This document shows, one piece after another, positions 15,697 through 23,990 of a stretch of DNA of 33,952 bases; position 1 is the first letter of the stretch; the number at the start of each line of letters is the position of its first letter. The notes below the pieces were generated by a model, which saw only the letters and a list, made by a program, of their open reading frames with translations, ran no database searches and was not told the origin of the DNA. Made by a program: the position numbers and the translations under genes. The DNA lies in the NCBI GenBank assembly GCA_001898935.1, contig MKVT01000037.1, forward strand, positions 1-33,952, read 5' to 3'. Source of the stretch: Paludibacter sp. 47-17. Lineage in GTDB: Bacteria > Bacteroidota > Bacteroidia > Bacteroidales > Paludibacteraceae.

Positions 15697-16590
15697 TCAA
15701 GTCAGTAAGAAACTCGCAACCATCGGCAACGCATGACACCTGCACTGCGGATGCCAGCCGATGAAACGGAACGACTTTGGATATTTCCCTTTCTTTGACT
15801 CACACACCGGACAGTTAAAGAAACGATTCGACCTAATAATTTCAATTCCGGTAACAAAGTCCAACTGCTGGTACTTTTCATAATCAGCAACACGGTATGC
15901 CATGTTAATCTCCGTTCTGGTGAGGCGCATGGCATTCTTGTATGAGCTACGATAGACACCGGGGCCGGGATGATACTTCTGGGCGTTTTTGGAAAGGTGT
16001 AGTATTCCATGCTTGTCTTTTACTCTCCGGAAAAGCTTATCCGGATTTTGAAGATACTGGCGCAAGTCCCGACTAAGCTGTGCGGCAGATCGTCCTTCAC
16101 CTAAAGCGATGTCAATTCCCAGTTCCAATTCTCCTTTGAATTGCCGTGAGTAGTTCCACACACGGTCGGAAAGTCCCAGCCCGTTAATTTTCCGTTCCTG
16201 AAAAGCCTTCAAAGCTTCCAGATTTCGGCTTTTAAAGCGTGAAAGCTGTTCTGATGATAGTTTGGTTGCCTGAGACATAAATTCGACAATTTGGTCGTTT
16301 TTAAAGCTCGAAGCAAGCCATTCCTGCCGGGACATCTCACGGATATGAGAATACATCTGAGCGTTGAGTAGATTGATGATGGAATCCACCTTTCGCTGAG
16401 CTTTGGGAAAGTTTTCAAAAGCAAAAGGAACGGCAGGACTGGCAACAATTCCTTCCACTATCGTAGCTGCTTCATTGATGGCTGACAAGTAGAGTTTTTG
16501 CAGTTGCAGAATGTACTGCTCGATGCGTTGGTAGTGTTGGCGGTCGTAGCTAATGCCAATCTCCTTAACGGTGTATTGTGTTTTGTTCAT
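15697..16590 (-). CDS. phage minor head protein (SPP1 gp7 / Mu gpF-like), C-terminally shortened
   Basis: A 297-residue head morphogenesis protein. The conserved region AMRLTRTEINMAYRVADYEKYQ, followed by CPVCESKKGKYPK and GWHPQCRCHALP, is the Mu gpF-like module (about 220-290) with its probable zinc-binding Cys/His set. In phages it is a minor capsid protein next to the portal. The reading frame ends only a few residues after CRCHALPM, whereas many relatives carry a further C-terminal extension. The remnant at 13928-14095 ends at the same place, so this gene probably lost its 3' end. Its ATG overlaps the preceding stop (ATGA). Confidence 0.85.
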   Translation of the reverse strand: MNKTQYTVKEIGISYDRQHYQRIEQYILQLQKLYLSAINEAATIVEGIVASPAVPFAFENFPKAQRKVDSIINLLNAQMYSHIREMSRQEWLASSFKNDQIVEFMSQATKLSSEQLSRFKSRNLEALKAFQERKINGLGLSDRVWNYSRQFKGELELGIDIALGEGRSAAQLSRDLRQYLQNPDKLFRRVKDKHGILHLSKNAQKYHPGPGVYRSSYKNAMRLTRTEINMAYRVADYEKYQQLDFVTGIEIIRSNRFFNCPVCESKKGKYPKSFRFIGWHPQCRCHALPMVASFLLT

Positions 16591-16778
16591 ACAGGTTCAA
16601 TCCATTTGTCGTTAATAGTATCTCCTACCTTGATACGGCCTTGCGCCCAAAGATTATTGAGCGCTTGCCGTACCTTGTCGTAAACCTCCCTTTTAGTTGC
16701 GTATGTAGGGAATTTTCGAGCCGATTGTTTCTCCTGAACAATCTCATTTATAACCTGCATCAATGCTTCTTCCATCAT
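16587..16778 (-). CDS. small phage protein between portal and head genes
   Basis: A 63-residue protein with a helical N-terminus (EEALMQVINEIVQEKQ) and a winged-helix-like remainder (KREVYDKVRQALNNLWAQGRIKVGDTINDKWIE). It overlaps both the portal stop and the head-protein start by ATGA, so the three are translationally coupled. The family is not recognised. The sequence could bind DNA, or it could be a small head-associated factor. Its position in the packaging operon supports it being real. Confidence 0.7.
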   Translation of the reverse strand: MMEEALMQVINEIVQEKQSARKFPTYATKREVYDKVRQALNNLWAQGRIKVGDTINDKWIEPV

Positions 16779-18193
16779 ACGGATATGGGGAAAGATTGAA
16801 TAGTGTTGAGTTCTTTTTCTTCCTGTTGAATCTGTCGGAGTTCTGCTTCTGCATCAGCAACAAATCCGGCCATCTTGACCCCTGTTTTTTGCGACATAAC
16901 AGCTTTATTTCCGGTTGCTGTCATTATCACTTCCAGCTTATCGGATTCATCATCCATCATGAAGGGAGTTATCATGAATTCAATATCTGTTGCTTTGGCA
17001 ATTGAAGCCAGTTTGGTGTTGAAGTGACCGATGAAAGCCTTAACAACCGATGTTCTGCGCTGAAGGTATTCATCAAACACCTCCATGTGGTCTTGCACCT
17101 TTAAATGAGCATCGAGAAACATCAGTTTAAGAGCCTTTCCGGATATTCCTGTTCCGATGGATTTCACATTCTCAAATGCGATGTTTGGAGTTTGACTTAT
17201 GGTATAGATTAAGTCCAGTAAAGATGAAATCTCTAACTTCACAGCTTCCGGAGCGTGTGTCCATGATAGATAATTAGCTTCTGATTCCTTTTCTCCAACA
17301 AGGATTTTTCCACTTTCTCCCTTCTTTGAGAAACCTTTGATGGTACCCTTGACAAAGATCGTAGGTGAAGCATGATAATCGTTCGTATCAGCAAAATTAG
17401 ATAAGAGTTTTTCAAGGCGTTCAATCATGCATTGAACATCTTCGTAATCGGCTGTTTCTGTTTGAGCGTAAACGATAGGTATTTTACCGATTGGATTTTC
17501 TTTTGGGAAACCTTCAACAAGGGTTGCAGCACCTTCTGTAATGTCGAACTTGTAGATGAAGTTATCCGTATAGGTTTCAAAGTAGCGTTTGTTTCTTCCG
17601 GCATTTTTAGTGGTGTATTCCCGGGAGAAAGCCACCATATCTCCGTAATCGTTGAAATAGGGATAGAGTACATCTCCCTTCATAGGGTTAAGTATCGACA
17701 TCCGGAGTTTAAACCGGGAGCCAATACCATAGCGGGGTTCTTCTCCTTCCTCCAAAGGAACAGGATACCACAGTTCGGCAATCTCAGTACAGGAGAATAG
17801 AGCCTTGGCAATCTTTCGGTTTAAGGAGTTGATTTTGACATCGTCCATTATCTCTTGGAATGCTGTAAAAACCAACTTCTGCTGTTCGTTGGCCGTTGCC
17901 TGAAGTACATATTCAACCGGATTACCAAAGAGGAAAGATGCCGCCCGTTTTACTATCAACTTTTGAAGGGCAAGGGCAATCCGGGCTACTTTTTCGGTTC
18001 TGATTTCACCGTTTTCGTTTTTAATCAACTTGTTGGGTCGCTCAATCTCATCGAAGATAAGATGCTTTTGCGGGTCAATAGCTGATATGTATTTTTCGAT
18101 GTCGGGAAGTTCCGCTCCACGACCTTTCTTTAGTTCCTGAATGATTTCCTCAGGGGTTGTCATTGTAAAAATTTCATCAACACTCATAATCAT
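16775..18193 (-). CDS. phage portal protein (SPP1 gp6-like)
   Basis: About 472 residues. The sequence fits the SPP1-type portal family: an N-terminal region with IVKRAASFLFGNPVEYVL, a central beta-rich crown and stem (VEGFPKENPIGKIPIVYAQTETADYEDVQ) and a C-terminal helical part (SGKALKLMFLDAHLKVQ). The portal forms the dodecameric ring at the unique capsid vertex through which DNA enters. The first in-frame ATG (18193) is used. Another ATG lies at 18187, and the extended frame begins with TTG. It lies between the large terminase (14 bp upstream) and the head genes, the normal order. Confidence 0.88.
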   Translation of the reverse strand: MIMSVDEIFTMTTPEEIIQELKKGRGAELPDIEKYISAIDPQKHLIFDEIERPNKLIKNENGEIRTEKVARIALALQKLIVKRAASFLFGNPVEYVLQATANEQQKLVFTAFQEIMDDVKINSLNRKIAKALFSCTEIAELWYPVPLEEGEEPRYGIGSRFKLRMSILNPMKGDVLYPYFNDYGDMVAFSREYTTKNAGRNKRYFETYTDNFIYKFDITEGAATLVEGFPKENPIGKIPIVYAQTETADYEDVQCMIERLEKLLSNFADTNDYHASPTIFVKGTIKGFSKKGESGKILVGEKESEANYLSWTHAPEAVKLEISSLLDLIYTISQTPNIAFENVKSIGTGISGKALKLMFLDAHLKVQDHMEVFDEYLQRRTSVVKAFIGHFNTKLASIAKATDIEFMITPFMMDDESDKLEVIMTATGNKAVMSQKTGVKMAGFVADAEAELRQIQQEEKELNTIQSFPISV

Positions 18194-18206
18194 CAACTTT
18201 AAAATC

Positions 18207-19712
18207 TTAGTAAAATAATCCGCTTAAATCCTGCACGTTATTATGGTTGTGAGGATAGAAGGTGTTAGCCAGTGCATCAAACTTATCGGGTGAGCGCTTA
18301 ATCCTCTCCACTAAGCTCTCTTTCTTCTCGATAGCTATGGAACCATTCGATTGAAACACCCATTTGATTTCGGTAGCTTCTTCCAACAGCTCATCATCAG
18401 GCGGCAAACATGGATGGTTTTTGTTTTTCGGGTCCAGCCAGTCACGAACACACCAGTACAGATAGGCTTTCATGTTCAGGAAGGTGTATACTCCCGTTAC
18501 ATCGTTCAGTCCCGAAGAACTTTCAGAGAATTTACACGAAACAGCATTTTCAAAACCGAGCTCCAACAAACGGGAATAAACTCCTGCCCCCTCACCTATG
18601 GTATCAATAAAAGCCATTACCCGCTTATCTTTCAGATGTCGGGCAATCATACCCGTTACATGCATGTGGTCAGCCTTTCCTCCGGATTGATGGAGTTGAA
18701 AGCGTTCAACAAACTTTCCGTAGCGATGACAAAGCACCGAACGATCTCGACCCATTCCAGCCACATCAGCACCGATGATTAGTTTGGAGTGATTGATGGG
18801 TGTTTCCTGCATGTAAATCTCCCAGTTCCGGTTGGCAATCTCTATCCATTCGTAAGGGATAAGAACATCTTCTGCAACCTTGGGAAACATCCCTCTCACC
18901 TTCACACGAAAAAGGTCGTTGGGTCGGTACAGATTACCTTCCCATACAAAGTCACCCTCTCCCTCGTTGAAATCCTCTTCTGAAATAGGTGTTGTCCATG
19001 TCGCCACCTTGTCCTTTACCCATGCATAGTCCACCTGTCCGGGAATCCTGTTTTCTTTGGTAACGACATTCTCAGCATTTAGAGAATCCAGCCGGAATTT
19101 AGAGAACCGTTCCGCTTTCATTGCCCTTGCAGCATAACCGGTTGTTACGTTCGGATTGAATACAATCAAAAGCCGTGAATTACCCTGCAAGTTACCTTCA
19201 ATGGCATTGAAAGTGGTTTCAGTGATACCTGATGCCTCCGTAACCACGAACATCGTATTGGAAGCGTGAAAACCTGACCATGCTTCAGTTGCATCATCTC
19301 CTGCCTTGAATCCTGTTAGAAACCATTCCTCGTAACTGGTTCGGATGTCACCTGCGACCAACCGCCCGGGCAAACAACCAGCATTGCGAAATAGTCGCCT
19401 GACTTCCGGAACCATTATATTCAGCACCTGCCGACCTGTCGGGGCTGTCATTGCTACCTTTGTGTTTTCTACCAGCCTGCCATCTTTAGAGAATTTTGGA
19501 GTAAGGTAAAGAAAGCATAAACTGGCGCAAGCAGCCACAAAGTCCTTTCCTCGTGCCGTTCCACTTGCTACGGCAGTCATCGGATTGTGTTGTACCGATG
19601 AAATGATAGCCTGCTGTTCGTGATCAAGCCGGGCTTTCAAAACATCCCTTACAAATCGGTTCCAATCCTCCTGCCAGCTTTTGAATTTAGATATATACTT
19701 CTCATTCATCAT
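18207..19712 (-). CDS. phage terminase large subunit
   Basis: A 501-residue packaging motor. The ATPase part has a Walker A-like GTARGKDF (about 51-58) and a Walker B-like MFVVTEASGI (154-163). The RNase H-fold nuclease part has Asp315 (IIGADVAGMGRDRS), Asp370 (AFIDTIGEGAGV) and a final Asp near 479 (SPDKFDALANT). It cuts concatemeric phage DNA and pumps it through the portal. It overlaps the small-subunit gene by 11 bp and precedes the portal gene. Confidence 0.92.
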   Translation of the reverse strand: MMNEKYISKFKSWQEDWNRFVRDVLKARLDHEQQAIISSVQHNPMTAVASGTARGKDFVAACASLCFLYLTPKFSKDGRLVENTKVAMTAPTGRQVLNIMVPEVRRLFRNAGCLPGRLVAGDIRTSYEEWFLTGFKAGDDATEAWSGFHASNTMFVVTEASGITETTFNAIEGNLQGNSRLLIVFNPNVTTGYAARAMKAERFSKFRLDSLNAENVVTKENRIPGQVDYAWVKDKVATWTTPISEEDFNEGEGDFVWEGNLYRPNDLFRVKVRGMFPKVAEDVLIPYEWIEIANRNWEIYMQETPINHSKLIIGADVAGMGRDRSVLCHRYGKFVERFQLHQSGGKADHMHVTGMIARHLKDKRVMAFIDTIGEGAGVYSRLLELGFENAVSCKFSESSSGLNDVTGVYTFLNMKAYLYWCVRDWLDPKNKNHPCLPPDDELLEEATEIKWVFQSNGSIAIEKKESLVERIKRSPDKFDALANTFYPHNHNNVQDLSGLFY

Positions 19713-20082
19713 CCACCTGACTTGCAGCTTTCATTAATTCCTCGAATGGATTAATGGTTAGCTGGTTGTCGATAGTTTCGATGTATCCACGTTTCTTGCC
19801 TTTGGTTTTGAGAAAGAAGAAAATACTTGCTTCCTTCTGTTCGTGAATATTTTTCTTTAGCATTGATTCTGCCATGTCGAGTACTTCCTCATCCAGCTCC
19901 TCTATCCGTTCCCTGAAGTAGGGGTCGGTCTTCATCCATTCGTAAAAGCAGTTCCTCGATATCTTGGTATGCCTGCATGATGCTGACACGTTACATGCGG
20001 ACTTATCGTAAGCAGACACGAAGGTTAATTTATTCCTCCGTGTCGCAGCAGTTCCTGAGAACTTGGTTTTTTTATGTGTCAT
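19702..20082 (-). CDS. phage terminase small subunit
   Basis: A 126-residue DNA-binding protein with an N-terminal helix-turn-helix (LTFVSAYDKSACNVSASCRHT, then ISRNCFYEWMKTDPYF) and a helical oligomerisation segment (IEELDEEVLDMAESMLKK). This is the layout of small terminases that recognise the packaging start site. The overlap with the large terminase gene confirms the call. Confidence 0.85.
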   Translation of the reverse strand: MTHKKTKFSGTAATRRNKLTFVSAYDKSACNVSASCRHTKISRNCFYEWMKTDPYFRERIEELDEEVLDMAESMLKKNIHEQKEASIFFFLKTKGKKRGYIETIDNQLTINPFEELMKAASQVDDE

Positions 20083-20098
20083 ATTATGTCATTCCATT

Positions 20099-20776
20099 TC
20101 ACTCGAATAATGTACTTTGAATTGATTGTTCGGGTTTGCTCTTCTCCGGCTGATAGGATTTGTACTTGTAGGACTTGAGCGTTTCAATCTCCGCTTTCTT
20201 CTGATTTGAAGCATTTAACCAGTTCTTGTCAGTCCAGCGTTTCCGGCAGGCATCACGGTAATTCAACTCATTGGGCTGTACCTTGTGGTTATTAACCAGA
20301 CTACCTTCGGTGAAAAAGTCATCGATGGTTTTACCTTTGATTTTGCCCCTTCGTGTGTGAATATCCAAAGCGTAATCCGGAATCGGTTTCATCTTCCTAT
20401 CAATGAAAAGGTGAGAATCAAAGTAGTAGTTTAACGCCCAGTCGGTATGCCTGCTTTTGGGTGAGTTAACTAAAAAAAGAATAGCCTGCACATAGGGCAA
20501 TCGCTCCTGCTTCTTCTTGTCTCCCTTGTTGGATGATAGCTTCTCGTACTGCCAGTAAAGAGAATTAATTACAACCGTTGCCATAGGATTAGCCAGCCCG
20601 ATATCCTCCGTTGAGATGATAAACATCCGTTTCCATGCATAGGGTATAAAACCACTTTCGTACAGCTCCACACCCCAATACATGGCTCCTTCTTCATTGC
20701 ACCTTCTGATTTCTTTCTGAAAAGCGGAAACAACCTCGAACAGGCCGTAACCGTTTAATGTCGTTACTTGCTCCAT
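20099..20776 (-). CDS. stand-alone RarA/MgsA C-terminal-domain protein
   Basis: A 225-residue protein. Residues 10-115 match the C-terminal region of the recombination factor RarA/MgsA: VSAFQKEIRRCNEEGAMYWG, then WKRMFIISTEDIGLANPMA, then PYVQAILFLVNSPKS. The AAA+ ATPase half is absent, with no Walker A. The rest is basic and unrelated to RarA. In RarA this part mediates oligomerisation and contact with SSB-bound forks. Here it may act on phage DNA ends or replication intermediates, or modulate host RarA. It lies between the glycosyltransferase-like genes and the terminase. Confidence 0.75.
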   Translation of the reverse strand: MEQVTTLNGYGLFEVVSAFQKEIRRCNEEGAMYWGVELYESGFIPYAWKRMFIISTEDIGLANPMATVVINSLYWQYEKLSSNKGDKKKQERLPYVQAILFLVNSPKSRHTDWALNYYFDSHLFIDRKMKPIPDYALDIHTRRGKIKGKTIDDFFTEGSLVNNHKVQPNELNYRDACRKRWTDKNWLNASNQKKAEIETLKSYKYKSYQPEKSKPEQSIQSTLFE

Positions 20777-20803
20777 ATCTTTCTGTAAATTAGGTTTTTA
20801 TAT

Positions 20804-21628
20804 TTATTCAAACTTACAATTGGATAGGTGATTTTGCAAGCTGTCATCTTCGCAGTTTAACGAAGTATAACGATATTTATCTAAGTAGTAACTGATGTCC
20901 ACATCAACACCAAACCAGCTCGAGCCGGACTTTTCCTTCACTTCAGGAAAATCCTTTTGAAGCAGGTGGATTGTGTTTAAAGCATCCTGTTTGCGGTCGT
21001 AAACCTGACAACCACCCTTGTTGGCATTTTGTACTACCTTTAGGCCGGATAAGCCGTAATTAAGCGTATGAAAGCCTTTCTTCCACATGTAAAGAGAGGT
21101 GAGTGTATCGGTAAACTCCCGCATATCGGGATTAATTTCTTCAACAGCATCCAGTCGGATCATAGCAATGCCCTGAAGTGGTTTATTGAGGTGTGTCCAT
21201 TTGTGGAGATTTTTCTTTGAGTAAAGCCAGTATCGGTACTGAGTGAATCGTATCCCACCGATTGATGGGAATTGTTCCATGGCCTGATAGCAGTCTGAAA
21301 GAGTCTGCATAAATGCGTCTAATGGTTCTTCCGTATCAATACGGGCAAAACCATCTACATCATCATCGAGCTGGAAAAGGTATTTGAAACCCTTTTCTTT
21401 TGCGTATCTTCTGATGTGGTTGAGTGAGTACATTAACCCTTGCTTTGATTCAGGAAGTGTTTCGACTGCATCACCTAAGTAGTACTTATACAGAAAACGT
21501 TCCTTTGGTTCAACAAATACCTTTACATTGGGCAGTTCTTTAGCCCACGACATGGTTTTCTTTGTGATGTATTCCGGACGTGAAAGTGATGGAATACCGA
21601 TGAATGTTTCTTTTAAAAATGGCTGCAT
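20804..21628 (-). CDS. TAGT-like phage glycosyltransferase, first copy
   Basis: About 274 residues. The GT-A-type N-terminus (FIGIPSLSRPEYITKKTMSW) is followed by a DDD metal/sugar-nucleotide motif in YLFQLDDDVDGF (near residue 89). This pattern fits TET-associated glycosyltransferases (TAGT) predicted in phages to glycosylate hydroxymethylated pyrimidines. ATG 21628 is used, 2 bp past the upstream gene's stop. A TTG two codons earlier overlaps that stop. A second related enzyme lies immediately upstream. No TET/JBP hydroxylase or hydroxymethylase gene is visible in the window, so the substrate is open, and a protein or surface target is possible. Confidence 0.7.
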   Translation of the reverse strand: MQPFLKETFIGIPSLSRPEYITKKTMSWAKELPNVKVFVEPKERFLYKYYLGDAVETLPESKQGLMYSLNHIRRYAKEKGFKYLFQLDDDVDGFARIDTEEPLDAFMQTLSDCYQAMEQFPSIGGIRFTQYRYWLYSKKNLHKWTHLNKPLQGIAMIRLDAVEEINPDMREFTDTLTSLYMWKKGFHTLNYGLSGLKVVQNANKGGCQVYDRKQDALNTIHLLQKDFPEVKEKSGSSWFGVDVDISYYLDKYRYTSLNCEDDSLQNHLSNCKFE

Positions 21629-21630
21629 AA

Positions 21631-22377
21631 TCAATAGGGAAATTTAAGTGAACGTTCTCCGATGTTTACATTCTGTTTAAGAGCCGTTGGTTCCTTGTAC
21701 TGAATAGCTTCTCCGAACTTTTGCCGTAAATAGAGTGAGTTTTTAATCATACTCTCACGGGTGCGATAGTCGTTACATCCTCCTATGGCGGTGAAGTTAC
21801 CATCAGTTATGAAACTATACCGATTATCAATCAGGCAATATCGGTGCATATAAATTGTCAGGCACGAAATGTAGTGATCTTCGCCTTCAGATAGATTCAG
21901 GTCGTATGCCAGTCCGTGTCCCCTGATGAAACCACAGAATGAAGCATTCATGTAACCAGTGTGTATAATGGGTGAAAAAGCATTGTATTCAAGTGGATTC
22001 CTGATTTTGGAGAATGAGAAAACCCTCGAATTGATTTGCTTTGAGATATATGCCGTTTGATTGATGATTTCAAGTATGGTGTCCGGGTCATCGATAGTTC
22101 CGGAACCTTCTCCGTAGAAGTAGTTCTTTCTTACCGATACCACATCATCATCAATCATAAACACATCCTCACTGGCCCAGTTATCCAAGATCCATTGCCG
22201 TGTATGAGTTATCCCACGGATATGCGAAGGAACACCCACAACTTCCGTTTTGGGATTGTGAGCTTTATAGTCTTCCGCTTCTCCTGCAGGAACAACCAGT
22301 ACCAGTGATGGAATGAGTCGGGTTGTCCGAACATTATTTGCCCTTCCTTTTGATGGGCACACTATCTTAATTGACAT
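21631..22377 (-). CDS. TAGT-like phage glycosyltransferase, second copy
   Basis: About 248 residues when started at ATG 22377 (MSIKIVCPSKGRANNV). The longer upstream frame would overlap the ParB-like gene by 71 bp, whereas this start overlaps by 11. Motifs are CPSKGR at the nucleotide-sugar binding strand, GVPSHIRGITHTRQWILD, and the IDDDVVSV catalytic Asp cluster. A C-terminal half with GHGLAYDLNLSEGEDHYIS follows, GEDHY being a likely acceptor-side acidic motif. Only the general fold and DDD are shared with its neighbour, so the two may add different sugars or act in sequence. The DNA-modification role is inferred from the family and from its place among DNA genes. Confidence 0.72.
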   Translation of the reverse strand: MSIKIVCPSKGRANNVRTTRLIPSLVLVVPAGEAEDYKAHNPKTEVVGVPSHIRGITHTRQWILDNWASEDVFMIDDDVVSVRKNYFYGEGSGTIDDPDTILEIINQTAYISKQINSRVFSFSKIRNPLEYNAFSPIIHTGYMNASFCGFIRGHGLAYDLNLSEGEDHYISCLTIYMHRYCLIDNRYSFITDGNFTAIGGCNDYRTRESMIKNSLYLRQKFGEAIQYKEPTALKQNVNIGERSLKFPY

Positions 22378-23005
22378 TTGTTGCCTCCTCCCAAATTTCC
22401 TGAAAACGTTGAACAGTAAGTACGTGAGCTTCTCCAATCTTAGAGTTTTTGTAATCCTTCATTTTCTGAAGTTTAAGTACGTTCCTCAGCCAGTTTAAGT
22501 CCATTTCGTTATCACAGAAAATCATGATAGTTGAGTACTTCTCATTGAACTGCTGAACGATCGGCATTTCGGCATTATCGTTGGTGATGGCCTTGAATTT
22601 TTCCTCAAACTCACTTTGGATTTTGCCTATCTCCTTGTCAGTAAAACCAACTTCAAAAAGGAATTTTTTATCAAAGAACTCGTTAAGCATCTCGAAGTCA
22701 AACTCAGCCTGATTCTTATTCAGACGCAGGTTCAACTCCTTTTCCCCTTGTTCATCAAGCGTTACTTCAATACACGGAGCTTCGGTGTAACCCATAGCCT
22801 TAGCGATTTTCAGGCGTTGGTTTCCTCCAACAACCATATTCATCCTGTCGGGATGAATGTTCACCACCAATGGCTGAACAAAGCCAAAAGTTTGAAGTGA
22901 TTTTTTAATATCCTCCCGTTGCTTAGCCGTTATCTTACGGGGGTTGTATGTAGGTTCGATTAATGAATCGATGTCCTTGTATACAATTTTTAGTTTGTTT
23001 TCCAT
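22367..23005 (-). CDS. ParB/Srx-fold (ParB N-terminal domain) phage protein
   Basis: A 212-residue protein. Residues 8-100 form a ParB N-terminal fold: IDSLIEPTYNPRKITAKQREDI, then FGFVQPLVVN and VVGGNQRLKIAKAMG. The GGNQR segment is the nucleotide-binding box. There is no central helix-turn-helix partition domain, so it is not a plasmid partition ParB. The C-terminal part (STIMIFCDNEMDLNWLRNVLKL) is of unknown fold. Such proteins are frequent in phages beside DNA methylases or base-modifying enzymes. It lies immediately upstream of the two glycosyltransferase-like genes. Confidence 0.8.
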   Translation of the reverse strand: MENKLKIVYKDIDSLIEPTYNPRKITAKQREDIKKSLQTFGFVQPLVVNIHPDRMNMVVGGNQRLKIAKAMGYTEAPCIEVTLDEQGEKELNLRLNKNQAEFDFEMLNEFFDKKFLFEVGFTDKEIGKIQSEFEEKFKAITNDNAEMPIVQQFNEKYSTIMIFCDNEMDLNWLRNVLKLQKMKDYKNSKIGEAHVLTVQRFQEIWEEATNVN

Positions 23006-23056
23006 ACTACAAAACGAATATAAATATACAAATAAATGCTTATTTAATAAGCACTT

Positions 23057-23494
23057 TTATTGTAAAAAAACTTGATTTTTCTCTAATGTTTCTAATTTTT
23101 TCTTGAACAAATCTATCAATATATCCAGCTCTGCATCAGTTAGTTTACAGGAGTTGAAACGTTTTATTTCAAGCATCTCGACGTTCTTTTCACCCACCTT
23201 TTCAATCAACCCAAGTCTGTATCCCTGAATGTTTCCTTCTGTAAACCTGTTGCACTGAATGCACTGAGCATTGACATTCATCTCATCGTATCGTGTTGCC
23301 ATGTGGCGTCGATTGATGTAATGTCCGGCATCACATTTATTGTAGTAAATAACCCGACCACAGCTTATGCAGAATCCGTAGGCGAAACCGCAGTCCCGAC
23401 GACGGATGTACTGGCTGAAAATTCTGTCCAATCGTGCTATCTTTCTACCTCTGGGGGTGGTGGGTGATGTCTTTTTTTGTCTATTCCACCACAT
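23057..23494 (-). CDS. ninG: NinG/Rap-like recombination endonuclease
   Basis: A 145-residue protein. The zinc-binding segment YGFCISCGRVIYYNKCDAGH is followed by YINRRHMATRYDEMNVNAQC and CNRFTEGN, the diagnostic pattern of lambda NinG (Rap). NinG is a Holliday-junction and D-loop endonuclease that aids phage recombination. It begins 3 bp after the SSB gene, fitting a replication-recombination operon. Confidence 0.88.
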   Translation of the reverse strand: MWWNRQKKTSPTTPRGRKIARLDRIFSQYIRRRDCGFAYGFCISCGRVIYYNKCDAGHYINRRHMATRYDEMNVNAQCIQCNRFTEGNIQGYRLGLIEKVGEKNVEMLEIKRFNSCKLTDAELDILIDLFKKKLETLEKNQVFLQ

Positions 23495-23497
23495 ACG

Positions 23498-23923
23498 TTA
23501 GAAAGGCAATCCATTATCATTATCAAGTGTAGGTTCTACCATAGAAACTCGTCTTGGCTCTCCAAAAGCATCCGAACCCGATTGGGGTTGAGATGGTTCC
23601 GACTTAACACTCAGCAGTTCCAGGCAGCTGACATCAAGATTGAGTGCTATTTGAAGTGAATTGCTGGCCTGACTTTCAAATAACCTGGCCGTTAAGCGAC
23701 CTTCAACATAGACCTTTGTTCCTTTTTTTAGATAGGCTATGAGTGATGAATTTTCACCAACACGTCTCAAACAGGATACCCATTGCGTTTTCTCGTGTTC
23801 CACTCCCTGACTGTCTTTGTACTTATCAGTATGAGCTACCGAGAATGAAATGAAACTTGCCGTTCCGAATGTTTTAACGACTGCATCCTGTCCCAAATGA
23901 CCTATAACTGTCAACTTTAGCAT
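23498..23923 (-). CDS. ssb: single-stranded DNA-binding protein
   Basis: A 141-residue SSB. The OB-fold runs from LTVIGHLGQDA through FSVAHTDKYKD and WVSCLRRVGE to YLKKGTKVYVEGRL. A flexible linker rich in Ser/Gln/Pro ends in the acidic tip DNDNGLPF, which recruits partner proteins. It probably coats phage single strands and works with RecT and the RarA-like protein. Confidence 0.93.
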   Translation of the reverse strand: MLKLTVIGHLGQDAVVKTFGTASFISFSVAHTDKYKDSQGVEHEKTQWVSCLRRVGENSSLIAYLKKGTKVYVEGRLTARLFESQASNSLQIALNLDVSCLELLSVKSEPSQPQSGSDAFGEPRRVSMVEPTLDNDNGLPF

Positions 23924-23990
23924 AACTTATTTTTTTAATTTTTGTTTGTATTGTTTCCAATTGAAGATGAATTGACTTCTTGCAGCCAAA

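Noticed and set aside
15702-16448. Minus-strand open frames at 15702-16010 and 16209-16448
   Set aside because: These are alternative frames inside the minor head protein gene and lack any domain.
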